This document shows, piece by piece, positions 33,373 through 43,628 of a stretch of DNA of 64,000 nt. A program made the position numbers and the translations under genes. The stretch spans positions 6,820,001 to 6,884,000 of the forward strand of contig OY755174.1 in assembly GCA_963576735.1 (NCBI GenBank), written 5' to 3'. The DNA is from Bedellia somnulentella (lineage: Eukaryota > Arthropoda > Insecta > Lepidoptera > Bedelliidae). The notes beneath the pieces are model-generated. The model did not search any database. It saw nothing but the letters and a program-made list of their open reading frames with translations, and had not been told where the DNA came from. Numbering within the stretch: position 1 is the stretch's first letter; each line of letters starts with the position of its first letter.

Positions 33373-34628
33373 CAAGGTGTCCAAAAAGAGTATCGGGTAT
33401 TTGTTTTCGCGCCATATTCGAAACGGGGCGTTTAAAGGGAGCGGGGAGGGGTTCGTGGCGTCCGCCATTTTGTGGAGTTTTAGTCACTGGAGTTTTAGTA
33501 AATGGAACAGTACTCGGGGACGCATCGCGCATTTTGCGTACGAGCGTATTATCGTAATGGTGATTCAATAGTGGCCGCTCAACGTCTCTATCGTGCGGAA
33601 TATCGTACACGCCACGCGCCAAGTGACGATAGCATTAGGAAATGGATCAGGATGTTCGAGAATACAGGTGCGACAGTTAAAATTCAAAACTCTGGTCGTC
33701 CTCGTCGGTCGTCGAGGCGTCGGTTCGTCAAAATCCGTCTTTATGCATCCGAAAGCGAAGCCAAGCGTTGAACATCAAAAAATCGTCTTTACATTCGATT
33801 TTAAAGAAAGACTTACATCTTAAAGCCTATAAAATTCAATTGGTTCAAGAATTGAAGGATACAAACTATGCCAATCGACTGAATTTTGCGAACGAAATGT
33901 TCAGTGACGAAGCAAATTTTCACCTGAATGGTCATGTCAATAAGCAGAATTGTCGGTACTGGGCAGTGGAGAATCCGAGACGAAAGCATGAACGACCCCT
34001 GCATAGCCCAAAGGTCGTTGTTTGGGCCGCTATGTCTGCTAAAGGCATAATTGGTCCTTATTTTCATGAAGATCAACGAGGCCGAGCAATTAATATGAAT
34101 AGTGACCGTTATTGCGATATGTTGCTTAATTTTTTGGTCCCGGAGTTGCAGGAGTTTGCAGGTTTCAACTCAAGAACGTGGTTCCAGCAAGATGGGGCCA
34201 TTTGCCATACCTCAAATGACTCAATGGATGTTGTTAACGAATTATTCCCTAATAAAGTCATTTCGCGAAGGGGTAACATCAACTGGCCTCCCAGAAGCCC
34301 CGACCTTAGCCCGCTTGACTATTCGCATGGCGATACCTTAAAAGTAAGGTTTATCAAAATAATCCGACGAATCTAACCCAGTTGAAGCAAAACATACTGT
34401 CAGAAACGGCAGCAATATCGATAGCTATGTGTCAACGTGTTATCGCCAATCTTCGTTCCCGTTTAGAAGAGTGCAAGCAAAACGTAGCGGTCATCATTTG
34501 GATAACATCATCTTTTCCAAATAATTCTCCAACTCATATGCTAATAACAAACAATAAACTTTTTTATTGCTTACAAATAAATTTTGTTTACAACTTACAA
34601 ATACCCGATACCCTTTCTGGACACCTTG
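33373..34628 (+). mobile_element. Tc1/mariner-superfamily transposon, decayed
   Basis: About 30-base terminal inverted repeats (caaggtgtccaaaaagagta with tcgggtatttg; reverse complement at the right) and TA on both sides (33371-33372, 34629-34630). It contains the broken transposase below and sits in intron 10 of the modular gene. Confidence 0.85.
33502..34530 (+). pseudogene. Tc1/mariner-type transposase pseudogene
   Basis: The N-terminal frame (VRAYYRNGDSIVAAQRLYRA ... GRPRRSSRRR, a helix-turn-helix part) is shifted relative to the catalytic frame that starts near 33768. The catalytic domain shows FSDEANFHLNGHVNKQN, WFQQDGAICHT and WPPRSPDLSPLDY, so the three Asp positions are present. The usual FLWG after LDY is replaced by SHGD, and the frame stops at 34376; a C-terminal remnant follows at 34382. 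Not functional. Confidence 0.85.
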
Positions 34629-34721
34629 TATAATAATTTTATCAAACTCTTATTCTTTTGCAGTAGGTATAATATGTGCGATTATTTTATATATTTGAGA
34701 TAATATTTGATTATTACAACA

Positions 34722-34844
34722 CACCAACAACCTTTATTTTTACCATCTTTTCCCCACTCACATTTCCAAAAGTGGCTGAGGAATTTCTAATTCCTTAGCT
34801 CTGGCACCCTTTCTAGGGATTTATAGCCGTGAGTTTATGTATGT
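34722..34844 (+). repeat. RTE-tailed SINE 3' fragment
   Basis: Core and tail only (accaacaacctttattttta, then tagccgtgagtttatgtatg). Confidence 0.8.
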
Positions 34845-35027
34845 AAAAAAACTCATTACTTAGATATCTGTCTAACATACATAATGGATCCGTTTATTAA
34901 CAGTTTGATGCTTTGTTAAACCATGATTAAACATACGTGGTTTTGTTTGTCATAATGAAAAGAGATATATAGGATTAAACATTAATTGAGTATGAAATAT
35001 ATATAATATTTTGGTGCAATTCATTAC

Positions 35028-35054
35028 CTTTTAAATTCTTGTATGCCGGTGGAG
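35028..35054 (-). CDS. Modular gene, exon 10 (D type)
   Basis: 27 nt between cttcttttcag and gtaatgaatt; encodes APPAYKNLK plus split Gly codons. It matches the other D exons in length and phase. Confidence 0.65.
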
Positions 35055-35089
35055 CTGAAAAGAAGAACATTTTATGAATAAATGAGTTT

Positions 35090-35140
35090 ACGGGGGCGTA
35101 TACCCGAGGTCGCGGGTTCGATTCCCGCCTGTGTCGAAAT
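35090..35140 (+). repeat. tRNA-like 3' half (SINE head or tRNA relic)
   Basis: gtcgcgggttcgattcccgc forms a perfect T-arm (stem gcggg/cccgc, loop ttcgatt) and is followed by ctgtgtcg and aaatttttctttcc. No acceptor or anticodon arm was found, so it is a tRNA-derived SINE piece or relic and not a working tRNA gene. Confidence 0.55.
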
Positions 35141-35176
35141 TTTTCTTTCCTTCATTTATTCTTTATTTATTAGTAA

Positions 35177-36872
35177 CTAGTGGATCGTCCCAGCTTCGCA
35201 CGGGTAGCGTTGTTTTTTAAATATCTGAGGTTTCTTTCTTTAGTCACTGCTCAAGCATTGTGAAATTCAGCGCAATGTTTTCAATTTATTAAATTTATAG
35301 CACTCCCTAAACAGTGTACTTTGGTGATTTTTAATGCGCTTTAATGAACAGTTCAGTATTTCCGTTTAATAGCAAATTTTGGAATAAAACGCTATTAAGT
35401 ATTTATAACAATCTAAAAAATAAATCATTACATGTTGTACGATGCAACTACTGGCGCCATCTAGTATGTTATATGTAAATTAGTAACGATTCGGTTTTGG
35501 TCACGGGCGCGATGGCTTATTTTATGTATAATTTCGGTGTTTCGCTACCGATTTCTATGATTCTTTTTTTATTGAATAGGTAATAATGTTACCTTTTTTA
35601 AATTAGGGATGAGTGAGAGGTTTACAAACGTAAGAGTAAACAAATATAATCAGAATGTTCCGAACTGCTAAGCTATCAGGAATTACACGTGTTATTGTGA
35701 GTCAACCGTAAAAGATAGACATAAACTGTTGATATTTTTTTTTAGATAATTTTATGAAGAATATTTCCGTCATACATGATTTCTATGTAAGTTTAACCAT
35801 TAAGGCTGCACACGCGACGGAAGCTTAAAAAATGTAGCAACTTCTCCCGTTTTCCCAAAATTTCCCAAAATTCCCCTTTACTACTCTGCTGGAAAGTATA
35901 CAAAAACGTGTGCCTACACTCAGCGGGACCCCCTGTCCTAAAACGATATGAGTATGTCTAGGATTTAGTTCAAAATTAGTTCTATCAAATGCAGTCAAAA
36001 TTTGATTTTGTTCCGTCAAAATGGAAGAAGGGCGTTGGTTTTAATTCGACCTCCAGCCAGCGGGACACTTTTTATTTATAGGTCACAGGAACTTCAAATA
36101 GGTGTCAAACTTTAGTTCTACTTTCATTTATTCCGATCTAAGTGAAAACGGTGTTCTAGCGTAAATAATTACAAAAATAACAAGGTTCAAAAGAACCTCC
36201 AGCCAGCGGCCAATTTTTCCAATGATGCTGTGGGAACCTAAAAGTTACATCAATCTCTTCCCTTTGTTTAGTTCTACTCGATACCTATAATTACTAAATT
36301 GTGAAAATATGTATTTCACTGTATAAATAAAAAGCATACTTGAAGGTTTCTGTTTTTCATTGTTAACTATTAAAAGATAAAATAGAAGCATTTAAAACCG
36401 ATAATCGAGTAGAACTAAACAAAGGGAAGAGGTTGATGTAACTTTTAGGTTCCCACAGCATCATTGAAAAAAGTTGGCCGCTGGCTGGAGGTTCTTTTGA
36501 ACCTTGTTATTTTTGTAATTATTTACGCTAGAACACCGTTTTCACTTAGATCGGAATAAATGAAAGTAGAACTAAAGTTTGACACCCATTTGAAGTTCCT
36601 GTGACCTATAAATAAAAAGTGTCCCGCTGCTGGAGGTCGAATTAAAATCAACGCCCTTCTTCCATTTTGACGGAACAAAATCAAATTTTGACTGCATTTG
36701 ATAGAACTAATTTGGAACTAAATCCTAGACATACTCATATCGTTTTAGGACAGGGGGTCCCGCTGAGTGTAGGCACACTACAAAAACCTGCCCAGGAGTA
36801 TGAAGAATAATTGTACCAAGTTTCGTCAAAATCCGTCGAGTAGTTTTTGTTTCCATAAGGAACATACAAACC

Positions 36873-36926
<54 letters not shown>

Positions 36927-37044
36927 AATTTTACTGATTGCATTTTTGGCATCAGTATCGATCCCTAATCACCACCTGATAGTTATTTTGAAAATATATT
37001 TCATGTACAGAATTGACCTCTCTACAGATTTATTATAAGTATAG
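35177..37044 (+). repeat. Dispersed repeat with (GACA)n, copy 2, interrupted
   Basis: Same sequence as 10218-11192, with a foldback element inserted at 35908-36778. The GACA run is longer here (about 36875-36922). The minus-strand ORF with repeated CLSV is a translation of that microsatellite and not a gene. Confidence 0.85.
35908..36778. mobile_element. Foldback MULE-like element, ~375-base arms, 9-bp duplication
   Basis: 35908-36282 is repeated inverted at 36405-36778 with few mismatches (starts gtgtgcctacactcagcggg; arms hold cgacctccagccagcgggac). The flanks are tacaaaaac on both sides (35899-35907 and 36779-36787), and the uninterrupted sister repeat at about 10947 has tacaaaaac once, proving insertion. 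Long arms plus a 9-base duplication point to Mutator-like non-autonomous elements. It has no coding capacity. Confidence 0.9.
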
Positions 37045-37318
37045 AAGATAATCCCCACATGAGGTTTTCATGAACAAAAACATTCAAATTAAATGAGTTA
37101 TCCGAAGATTTTATAAATTGCGTGTACCTACTTCAGAAAATTTCGTTATATTCGTATTTTTATTATTTTTCATTGCCATTGCCAGCGACAATCAATATCT
37201 GTACAACACACCACGGACTTCATTTCTAGTATATTTACTATATTAAAACAAAACGCGGCTTTCAAATTTACAAATAGGTTTAATAACCACTGAAAGGAAT
37301 GTATAAAAAGCAGTAATG

Positions 37319-37488
37319 CTGTGTAGTGTCGGTTTAGTGGCACTATCCAATTTCTACTCTTGGGTGACCGTAAGAGGTCTGAGACTTTTAAATAAGCAGT
37401 TGGGCGATGCGGTTTTTAGACCCATCACCAATAACCTTTTTTTATGATCTTATTTGCTGTGAGTATATGTATATGTAGATATGTATGA
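37319..37488 (+). repeat. RTE-tailed SINE, diverged
   Basis: Head ctgtgtagtgtcggtttagt, core gggcgatgcgg, shortened 3' part, tail gtgagtatatgtatatg. Confidence 0.7.
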
Positions 37489-37507
37489 AAGCTATTTCAA
37501 ACGCCTA

Positions 37508-38052
37508 AAAGGAGTTAGTCTGATCTTCCAACCTAGGTTGGATTCTCAGAATTGGATAATAGAAATGTATGTTTTGAGAGTTCTCCGATTTTCCAAACTG
37601 CTTATGTACACTCGAGTGCATAGATAATATTAAGCGATTAATAATCTACTTACTTACCTACCTATCTAAAAATATTAAAGTGAAACATCCAAATATAGCA
37701 GTATTTTTAGAAAGTTTATTAAAATGTGTCAAGTACCAAGATAACATATCTGGCAAAAAATTCGTTTACAAGTTTACATTGGTTATTACAATATAGTAGT
37801 GAATTAAGGTATTTTTTTGGATGTAGTGCAAAATCTTTAGTTTCTTACTTAATAATAAAGGCTATCTTCTTTGTGCATAATGTACATAGTGTCTAAAATG
37901 TTATGTGTCTGACTATACCTAGTTTGGAATAACGGACTCAGCATCCGTATGTCCATTTTTCAACCTAGCTAATTTGGATACTAGGACATACTCTCCGAGA
38001 ATCCAACCTAGGTTGGATTTTCCAGGATGGAAGGTCGGAATAACCCCCTTAA
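37508..38052. repeat. Inverted-repeat element with palindromic ccaacctaggttgg
   Basis: 37508-37560 (ggagttagtctgatcttcca, acctaggttggattctc) is matched inverted at 37996-38050 (gagaatccaacctaggttgg ... ggaataaccccctt). About 540 bases, non-coding. No secure target duplication. Confidence 0.55.
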
Positions 38053-38470
38053 AGCCGTGTAGTGCCGTTTAGAATGTCTCTACTCAATACTGCCCACGGG
38101 TGACTTGAGAGACGACTAAGGGCCAGTTTTTTGATCCGTGGTTAACTCAACTATTTGTTAAATATCGTAACTATTAGTTAGATATCAGCAAAATGCATTT
38201 TTTGACCCGTGGTTAGAGTAACTAATGGCAAATATCGAACCAAAATGGATTTACGATTTAACTACTGGTTAGTCATTTAACTATAGTCAATGTAACAAAT
38301 GGTTATATTTTTAACTCCGGATCAAAAAACTGGCCCTATGGGTATGGGGATTTTTAAAGTGGTTTTTGGGCGATGCGGTTGGAGACCCCCACCACCAACG
38401 ATACTTTATTTCTACCATCTTGTCCCCTGCCAACTTCCAAAAGTGGCTGAGGAATTTCTTATTCCGATTG
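38053..38470 (+). repeat. RTE-tailed SINE split by a MITE
   Basis: Head gccgtgtagtgccgtttaga to core; interrupted after gacgactaa by the MITE at 38120-38336; core resumes tatgggtatgggga and runs to ggctgaggaatttcttattc. The normal tail is replaced by an AT-rich palindromic stretch at 38470-38530. Confidence 0.85.
38120..38336. mobile_element. Harbinger-like MITE inside a SINE
   Basis: 217 bases with perfect 18-base inverted ends gggccagttttttgatcc. Flanks taa (38117-38119) and tat (38337-38339); intact SINEs read ctaagggtatgggg here, so the target was TAA with one later mutation. A 3-base TWA duplication and GGG ends fit PIF/Harbinger. Confidence 0.85.
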
Positions 38471-38558
38471 TATATTTCTTAATATATATATTAAGCTATT
38501 AATATATATATTATATAGCTTAATATATTAACTTTTGTTTTATTGTTTTTGAACTGAC

Positions 38559-38609
38559 CATGTAACTCCGAATACTGCGCCAAATAATCTGCTGCTATGT
38601 CTCTGACTT
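38559..38609 (-). CDS. Modular gene, exon 9 (C type)
   Basis: 51 nt; acceptor gtttttttgcag, donor CATG|gtcagt. Encodes EVRDIAADYLAQYSELH. Confidence 0.75.
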
Positions 38610-39410
38610 CTGCAAAAAAACAACACACATTGTGTTTTTAGACACATCAATAAACTAAAAATTTAAACTCAAATCAACTCATATGAATTTATTCACATTA
38701 AGCGTTTAGGCACGCTTCTACTATTTATATACTAAGAATAAAGATGTTTGCTAGTATTTTTTGTATTTTTCACTCTTTTTGATATGTATATGAGGTTAAA
38801 ATTCGGTATGCAAAGTTTTTTTTTGGAATATGAAGAATGATGGATGAAAATAAAAGACTAATTTGAATATTTTTCATTTAAAATGAGTAATTGTAAAGTT
38901 ATGATTTTTTAAAGATTGTTCAACTTTTGTACTTAATGACGTCATCGATCGAAAATATCACGTAGCGACATGCGAATAAAGCAAAATGTTTAATAAAATG
39001 TTGCTGATTGAATTACATTTCACGACTTTGTGATCTCAAATGAAATTATTACGATAATATACTAAAGAAACCTATGATTTTCGATATTTTATTAATGAAC
39101 GGCAAAAACAAATGTCTTTGAAATAACACTGAAGGTCAAATACTGTTGCAGTTTTTTGACAAAATAACGGTCATCTTAGCTTTGTTTGATTTAATTTCAA
39201 GAAAATATTGTTTAAAAACATAATATCTCGAAATGGTTTCGCAATCAGCACCACTATTGTAAAACTTTGCATACCGAATTGTTTTAACTGTTTCGCTCAG
39301 TTCATACGATTGCATTATGTGCGTATGGTGTCATATATAAATCAAATGATGGTAAAGCGCGGGCAAACATTTTTTAAATAACTTTAATGCAAATTGAAGC
39401 TAATACTGAC

Positions 39411-39541
39411 CTTTCATGGGTTGGTCTACTTTTGGATTCTCAGCCAGTGCGGCCTTAGTTACATTATTCAATTCTGCTTTTATCTTATCCCTAATAGCCG
39501 GATTGAAAAAGTGAGCTTCAAAATCGATGGATTCCAACAAC
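39411..39541 (-). CDS. Modular gene, exon 8 (B type)
   Basis: 131 nt; encodes LLESIDFEAHFFNPAIRDKI then KAELNNVTKAALAENPKVDQ. Acceptor tattttag, donor AAAG|gtcagt. Confidence 0.8.
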
Positions 39542-39649
39542 CTAAAATATAAAATAGTTCATACTAAATCATCCTGGATGAGGTGAATTTGAAGATACAT
39601 AAGGAACTTCAAAAAAACCGAGCGTTTTAATGATGAATTGCTGTTTTTT

Positions 39650-40460
39650 TTTGCAAAACACTTTTAACTTTGATAAATGCACTCTTACACATGGGTAGTA
39701 ATAATCCTCACAACGAATACATCTTTGAATCCAAAGTTCTCAAAAATGTAACTCATCAGAAGGATCTAGGTATCTGCTCACAACATGAAATGGGAAGAAG
39801 ACATACTCACCATAACAAAAAGAGCAAACTCCCTGCTATATCTAATTCGAAAGGCGTTTTTTCGCATTACAATAGACCTATTTTTAAAGATATACAAGGC
39901 ATATGTACGTCCGTTGCTGGAATACGGATTTCAAATCTGGAGTCCTTACTTCAAGAAAGACATCGACCTTCTTGAGAAAGTGCAACGAAGAGCGACGAAG
40001 ATGGTGTCAGGCTTAAAGAACAAGGAATATGAAAAACGCCTTGCGATACTTGGACTGACTACGCTAGAAGAACGGAGAAAACGAGGAGACCTTATTGAGA
40101 CATATAAGATATTGACGGGCTACTACAATGTACCAGGACTAAAATATATGTTTGTAATGAACAAAAATAGGAACTTGAGAGGACATTCTCTAAAACTGTC
40201 GCACTCCTCGTGTACAAGCAATCAGAGACACAATTTTTTGCTAAACCGTGTTGTGGACGTGTGGAACAAACTACCAGAGACAGTGATCAGTGCTCCCTCA
40301 GTGAACTTTTTTAAAAACAGACTTGACAAATATTTAAAACAAGTGCAGTGATATACATGCACGCATCAGCAAAATATTGCTGCTAGTGTATTATCTTGAA
40401 TAATAAAAATAATAACTAAAGTAGTAGTTCATTTATCATAGTTAGTAATTTTAGTTAGTT
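39650..40460 (+). pseudogene. LINE C-terminal fragment (CR1/Daphne-like)
   Basis: Frame 39785-40351: RANSLLYLIRKAFFRI, YVRPLLEYGFQIWSPYFKKD, LEKVQRRATKMVSG, GLTTLEERRKRGDLIETYKI and WNKLPETVISAPSVNFFKNR, the region after the RT of CR1-group LINEs. An earlier piece is in another frame (39670), so there is a frameshift near 39785. 5'-truncated, in intron 7. Confidence 0.85.
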
Positions 40461-41028
40461 TTCTAAGAAAGTTAGTTGCTCATAGTTATAAAATGGGAGC
40501 AAAAATCAAAACATTTCCTATGGGCGCAATGGCTGCCATGAAAAAGGTCTCAATCACAGATAATATAATATTATAATCCCTAGTAAATGTACAAAATTGC
40601 GAATCAATATAAAAAAAAGAAATCGTTTTGGTAATAAAACTCACTTTATGAGGAAGTTTGTTAATAACTGTAATTATGTATTCTAAGCAAAAATGTTAGG
40701 AAGGAAATATATAAAGACGTAATTTTAATCAAGCTATATCTATGCTTGATTAAGGTATCAAGCAATCTAGAAGCTCGGTGGTAAAATCTTGGCTTCCGCT
40801 TTAACAGGCGCGTTGACCATATACATAATGCAGTGATTGTTTTTAAGACTGGTAATGATAAAGAAATATAATTATAAAATTATATTGTTACATGGAAAAA
40901 GAGGAGAAATAACCTTCCTCTTGAAGTACTCAGGTAAGAATAACATTAGACTTCTAGAACAATCACCACTAGTACCTTTATATAATATGGTGCGAAAGCT
41001 AAGCACACAAGTTTCAAGTTCAACTTAC

Positions 41029-41140
41029 TCGTGCGCTCCTTGGCCATAAGTTTGCTTGTAAGTTCCAATTTCGAGTACAGCCTGATCTTTCCTTTTCTGC
41101 ATTTCGTTAATTAAAATGTTGAAAGCTTCTTGCTGCTCCG
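41029..41140 (-). CDS. Modular gene, exon 7 (A type)
   Basis: 112 nt; encodes EQQEAFNILINEMQKRKDQA then VLEIGTYKQTYGQGAHE. Very like exon 3 (EAFNILMKTM). It is the last A exon before the duplicated block. Confidence 0.8.
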
Positions 41141-41194
41141 CTGTAAAATTATAAAATAAAAGATGATTTCGTACTCATCACCACCTATACATAT

Positions 41195-41500
41195 GTTCCT
41201 ACTAATGGGTTTGAGTCTATCTTGAATAGGGTTATGTGGCCATTATTATGTGGCACACCCTAGTCTGGTACGGATTGCAGACTCCTATCACGACTGCAAT
41301 GTTAGCAGCCAGATCCGACGTCTTTACCTGACCCCCATAGCAAGGAATCTTAATTTTAGCCGGAAATATCCCGACAAACCTCGGATATCTAACAGTGACA
41401 TTATACATTTACCCCCAGGAATCGAACCCAAGACAAATCCCCTCAGTTTCAGCGCACGAACCTTTAACTATTCCATTACGAAGGACAGCTGTGATAATTC
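41195..41500 (-). repeat. tRNA-derived SINE
   Basis: The minus strand has a tRNA-like head: A-box region taatggaatagttaaaggtt, B box gggttcgattcctggggg (about 41412-41430), then a body. The plus-strand ORF is a shadow. Confidence 0.7.
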
Positions 41501-41626
41501 TTTTATAGATTATTATATATAGCCAGATAATTTAAGTATAAGACAGTTTATTTTCCTCAACAAAACCGACAAAATAAAGTCGTTACTTTTGACAAAAATG
41601 TTTCGATATTATTTAAGTTAACTTAC

Positions 41627-41653
41627 GTGGAAGCATTTCCCAGGCAGCTCTAC
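41627..41653 (-). CDS. Modular gene, exon 6 (D type)
   Basis: 27 nt; encodes RAAWEMLP plus split codons. A copy is present at 54195-54221. Confidence 0.75.
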
Positions 41654-42094
41654 CTAAAATAAAATAAAAGATTATGTATAGACAAAGATACGCCGGGTAT
41701 TGCCGATTCGGTAAAACATCTAGACACGCTTAACATTGGCAAAACAATATGAAACAATTGCGTACAAAATATGTTCACATAAGATCACAAAGCATTGCTA
41801 AAACCAACAAAATAATATTATGTGCATTAGTACTGCTCTCTAAAATTGTGTAATTCTTTCTTTCTTGTTCAAAGAAAGAATAACACTATTTCAGAGAGCA
41901 GTCGAAAGTTATCAATACAGAATTAAATTCTTCTATTATACTCCCCTATCAATGCGTAACAATTTATGAAAATAATGTGGTATACCTTAATCCACAATTG
42001 TAGGTTTGGTGTATCTAAGATTCAACTATCTTGACAGTAGGTTTAAACTTTTCATTTCCGCACTAACTAAAAACATTACGAAAAAAATACTTAC

Positions 42095-42145
42095 TCTTGT
42101 TTTTAGCGTCACTGGCAAGATGTTTTGACGCAACTTCAATCATTT
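42095..42145 (-). CDS. Modular gene, exon 5 (C type)
   Basis: 51 nt; encodes MIEVASKHLASDAKNK. A copy is at 54665-54715. Confidence 0.75.
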
Positions 42146-42230
42146 CTGAAATAATAGAAACACTATTGTCTTATACAAATATCGATTAGCTTCAGTATCA
42201 GATTCGTGAGCAAGTATTTAAATGTCACTA

Positions 42231-42429
42231 CATACATACATATACTCACGACCATAAATCACAAAAAGGTGTAGCAAGAGCTTAAGAGCTAGAAACTCCT
42301 CAGCCACATTTGGAAGTTGATAGGGGACAAGATGGTAGAAATAAAACATTGTTGGTGATGGGTCTCCAACCTCTTACGACACCCATGGGTAGAAAGGGAT
42401 AGTGACATTATAAGCCAGCACTACACGGC
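42231..42429 (-). repeat. RTE-tailed SINE copy with internal deletion
   Basis: From catacatacatatactcacg tail to gccagcactacacggc head. Compared with the copy-2 equivalent (54801-55050), about 47 bases between ggtctccaacc and tcttacgac are missing. Confidence 0.9.
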
Positions 42430-42502
42430 AAAAATATGTCTAATTTTATAAAGTTATGTCTCTTTTTAAAGTATTTCCTTTTTTTTAAGATTATGTACTT
42501 AC

Positions 42503-42627
42503 TGGTCATGGGTTTATTCAACCTTTGCGGAGTGTCGGGTTTGACGTCTATTGCTAACTTATCCTCCAGTAGCTTAGTATCCATGGAGTACTTGGGCTTC
42601 TTATTAAATTTCTCAGCTTGTTTTAGG
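42503..42627 (-). CDS. Modular gene, exon 4 (B type)
   Basis: 125 nt; encodes LKQAEKFNKKPKYSMDTKLL then EDKLAIDVKPDTPQRLNKPM. A copy is at 55124-55248. Confidence 0.8.
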
Positions 42628-43145
42628 CTAAAAATAAAATAAACATTAAATCAAATACATCCTTTTGTTGTCAACCCCGTAAACTTGTTAACATGGATGG
42701 GGAAGGGGGTTGTTTTTTCATTACTGGTCCATTATTGTTCTTTGTCATAACTTGGAAGACATTTTAAATTAACCTATCGGTCGCCCTCAGCGCAGCACAC
42801 TTGACACGAAATTGACTAAAAACAATTTAGGGTGTGAGATTTAGTCGGCGGAAATACATTGACAAATATTTAACTCTAGCTGACCCGACAGACTTCGTAC
42901 TGTTAATTTGCTACTGCCAAACTTTAGGCGTTTTTTTCCGGTACTCTGAATTCCGTGAATATTTTATTGGTCATATATTTTCGGGAATAAAAGTATCCTA
43001 TGTCATACTTTGAATCATTATCTAGCATTCTGCTAAATTTCATTCATATACATTCTGTAATTGAGAAGCCTTTTTACCTCAAACATCTAAACTTTCACAT
43101 TTGTAATATTAATAGGATTACATTGGATTTATATAATGAACTTAC

Positions 43146-43257
43146 TTCTCACTCCCCTCTTGATAAGTATTGGAGTATTCAGGATGTTTCTGCACGTACT
43201 CCATGCCTTTTGCATCCATTGTTTTCATTAAAATATTGAAAGCCTCCAATTTATCAC
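43146..43257 (-). CDS. Modular gene, exon 3 (A type)
   Basis: 112 nt; encodes DKLEAFNILMKTMDAKGMEY then VQKHPEYSNTYQEGSE. A copy is at 55796-55907. Confidence 0.8.
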
Positions 43258-43422
43258 CTTGAAATAAAAAGTTATATTAAATAAAACAATAAATCCAATC
43301 CACTTGTCGATTACCACAAAAAATAATTTATTACTTGAAAAATCTCTGTTAATCGGTAACTCATGGGATAACTGATATTTAGTTAAAGTTAGGCTATCGT
43401 TGTCTCTCAAAAAAATAATTAC

Positions 43423-43446
43423 CTTTTAATCTACGAGCAGCACTTC
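43423..43446 (-). CDS. Modular gene, exon 2 (D type)
   Basis: 24 nt between cattttatttcag and gtaatt; encodes SAARRLK with split Gly codons. A copy is at 56074-56097. Confidence 0.7.
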
Positions 43447-43537
43447 CTGAAATAAAATGAATATTTTTGGTACATTAATACAGCAATAAAGAATATTCAA
43501 ACAATTCAGTTTTAATATTAAAATAATCATAACTTAC

Positions 43538-43556
43538 CAGGACCTCCTGGACCGCC
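43538..43556 (-). CDS. Modular gene, microexon 1 (Gly-Pro)
   Basis: 19 nt between ttgcattacag and gtaagtt; encodes GGPGGP plus one base. Phase 0 on the 5' side, so it needs an upstream exon ending on a codon boundary; the exon at 46204-46232 does. A copy is at 56189-56207. Confidence 0.7.
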
Positions 43557-43628
43557 CTGTAATGCAAAATAAATATATTAGCGATATTCTTTTAATAATG
43601 GAAAAAAAGTGATTATAACACAAAAAAA

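Larger units (their letters stand above)
18466..43556 (-). other. Modular gene, 28 chained exons, unknown family
   Basis: Twenty-eight minus-strand exons between consensus acceptors and donors can be joined with every phase matching: 3,063 nt, 1,020 residues plus stop. The unit is C exon (51 nt), D exon (19-27 nt, absent in two units), A exon (112 nt, once 103), B exon (125-176 nt). A-B introns are phase 2; B-C, C-D and D-A introns are phase 1, so each whole unit is phase-symmetric. A exons share a pattern such as LLxxMxxxGD ... Y; B exons start with L-K or a similar pair and are charged. No transmembrane segment was noticed. The C-terminal part has a Cys cluster. I do not recognise the protein; coiled or helical repeats are an inference. 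The 5' start is not in this chain. Introns hold RTE, mariner, MULE-like and SINE insertions. Confidence 0.7.

Noticed and set aside
35090..35140. Working tRNA gene
   Set aside because: Only the T-arm half is present; acceptor stem partner, D-arm and anticodon arm were not found.
36725..36952. ORF with repeated CLSV
   Set aside because: Translation of the GACA microsatellite.
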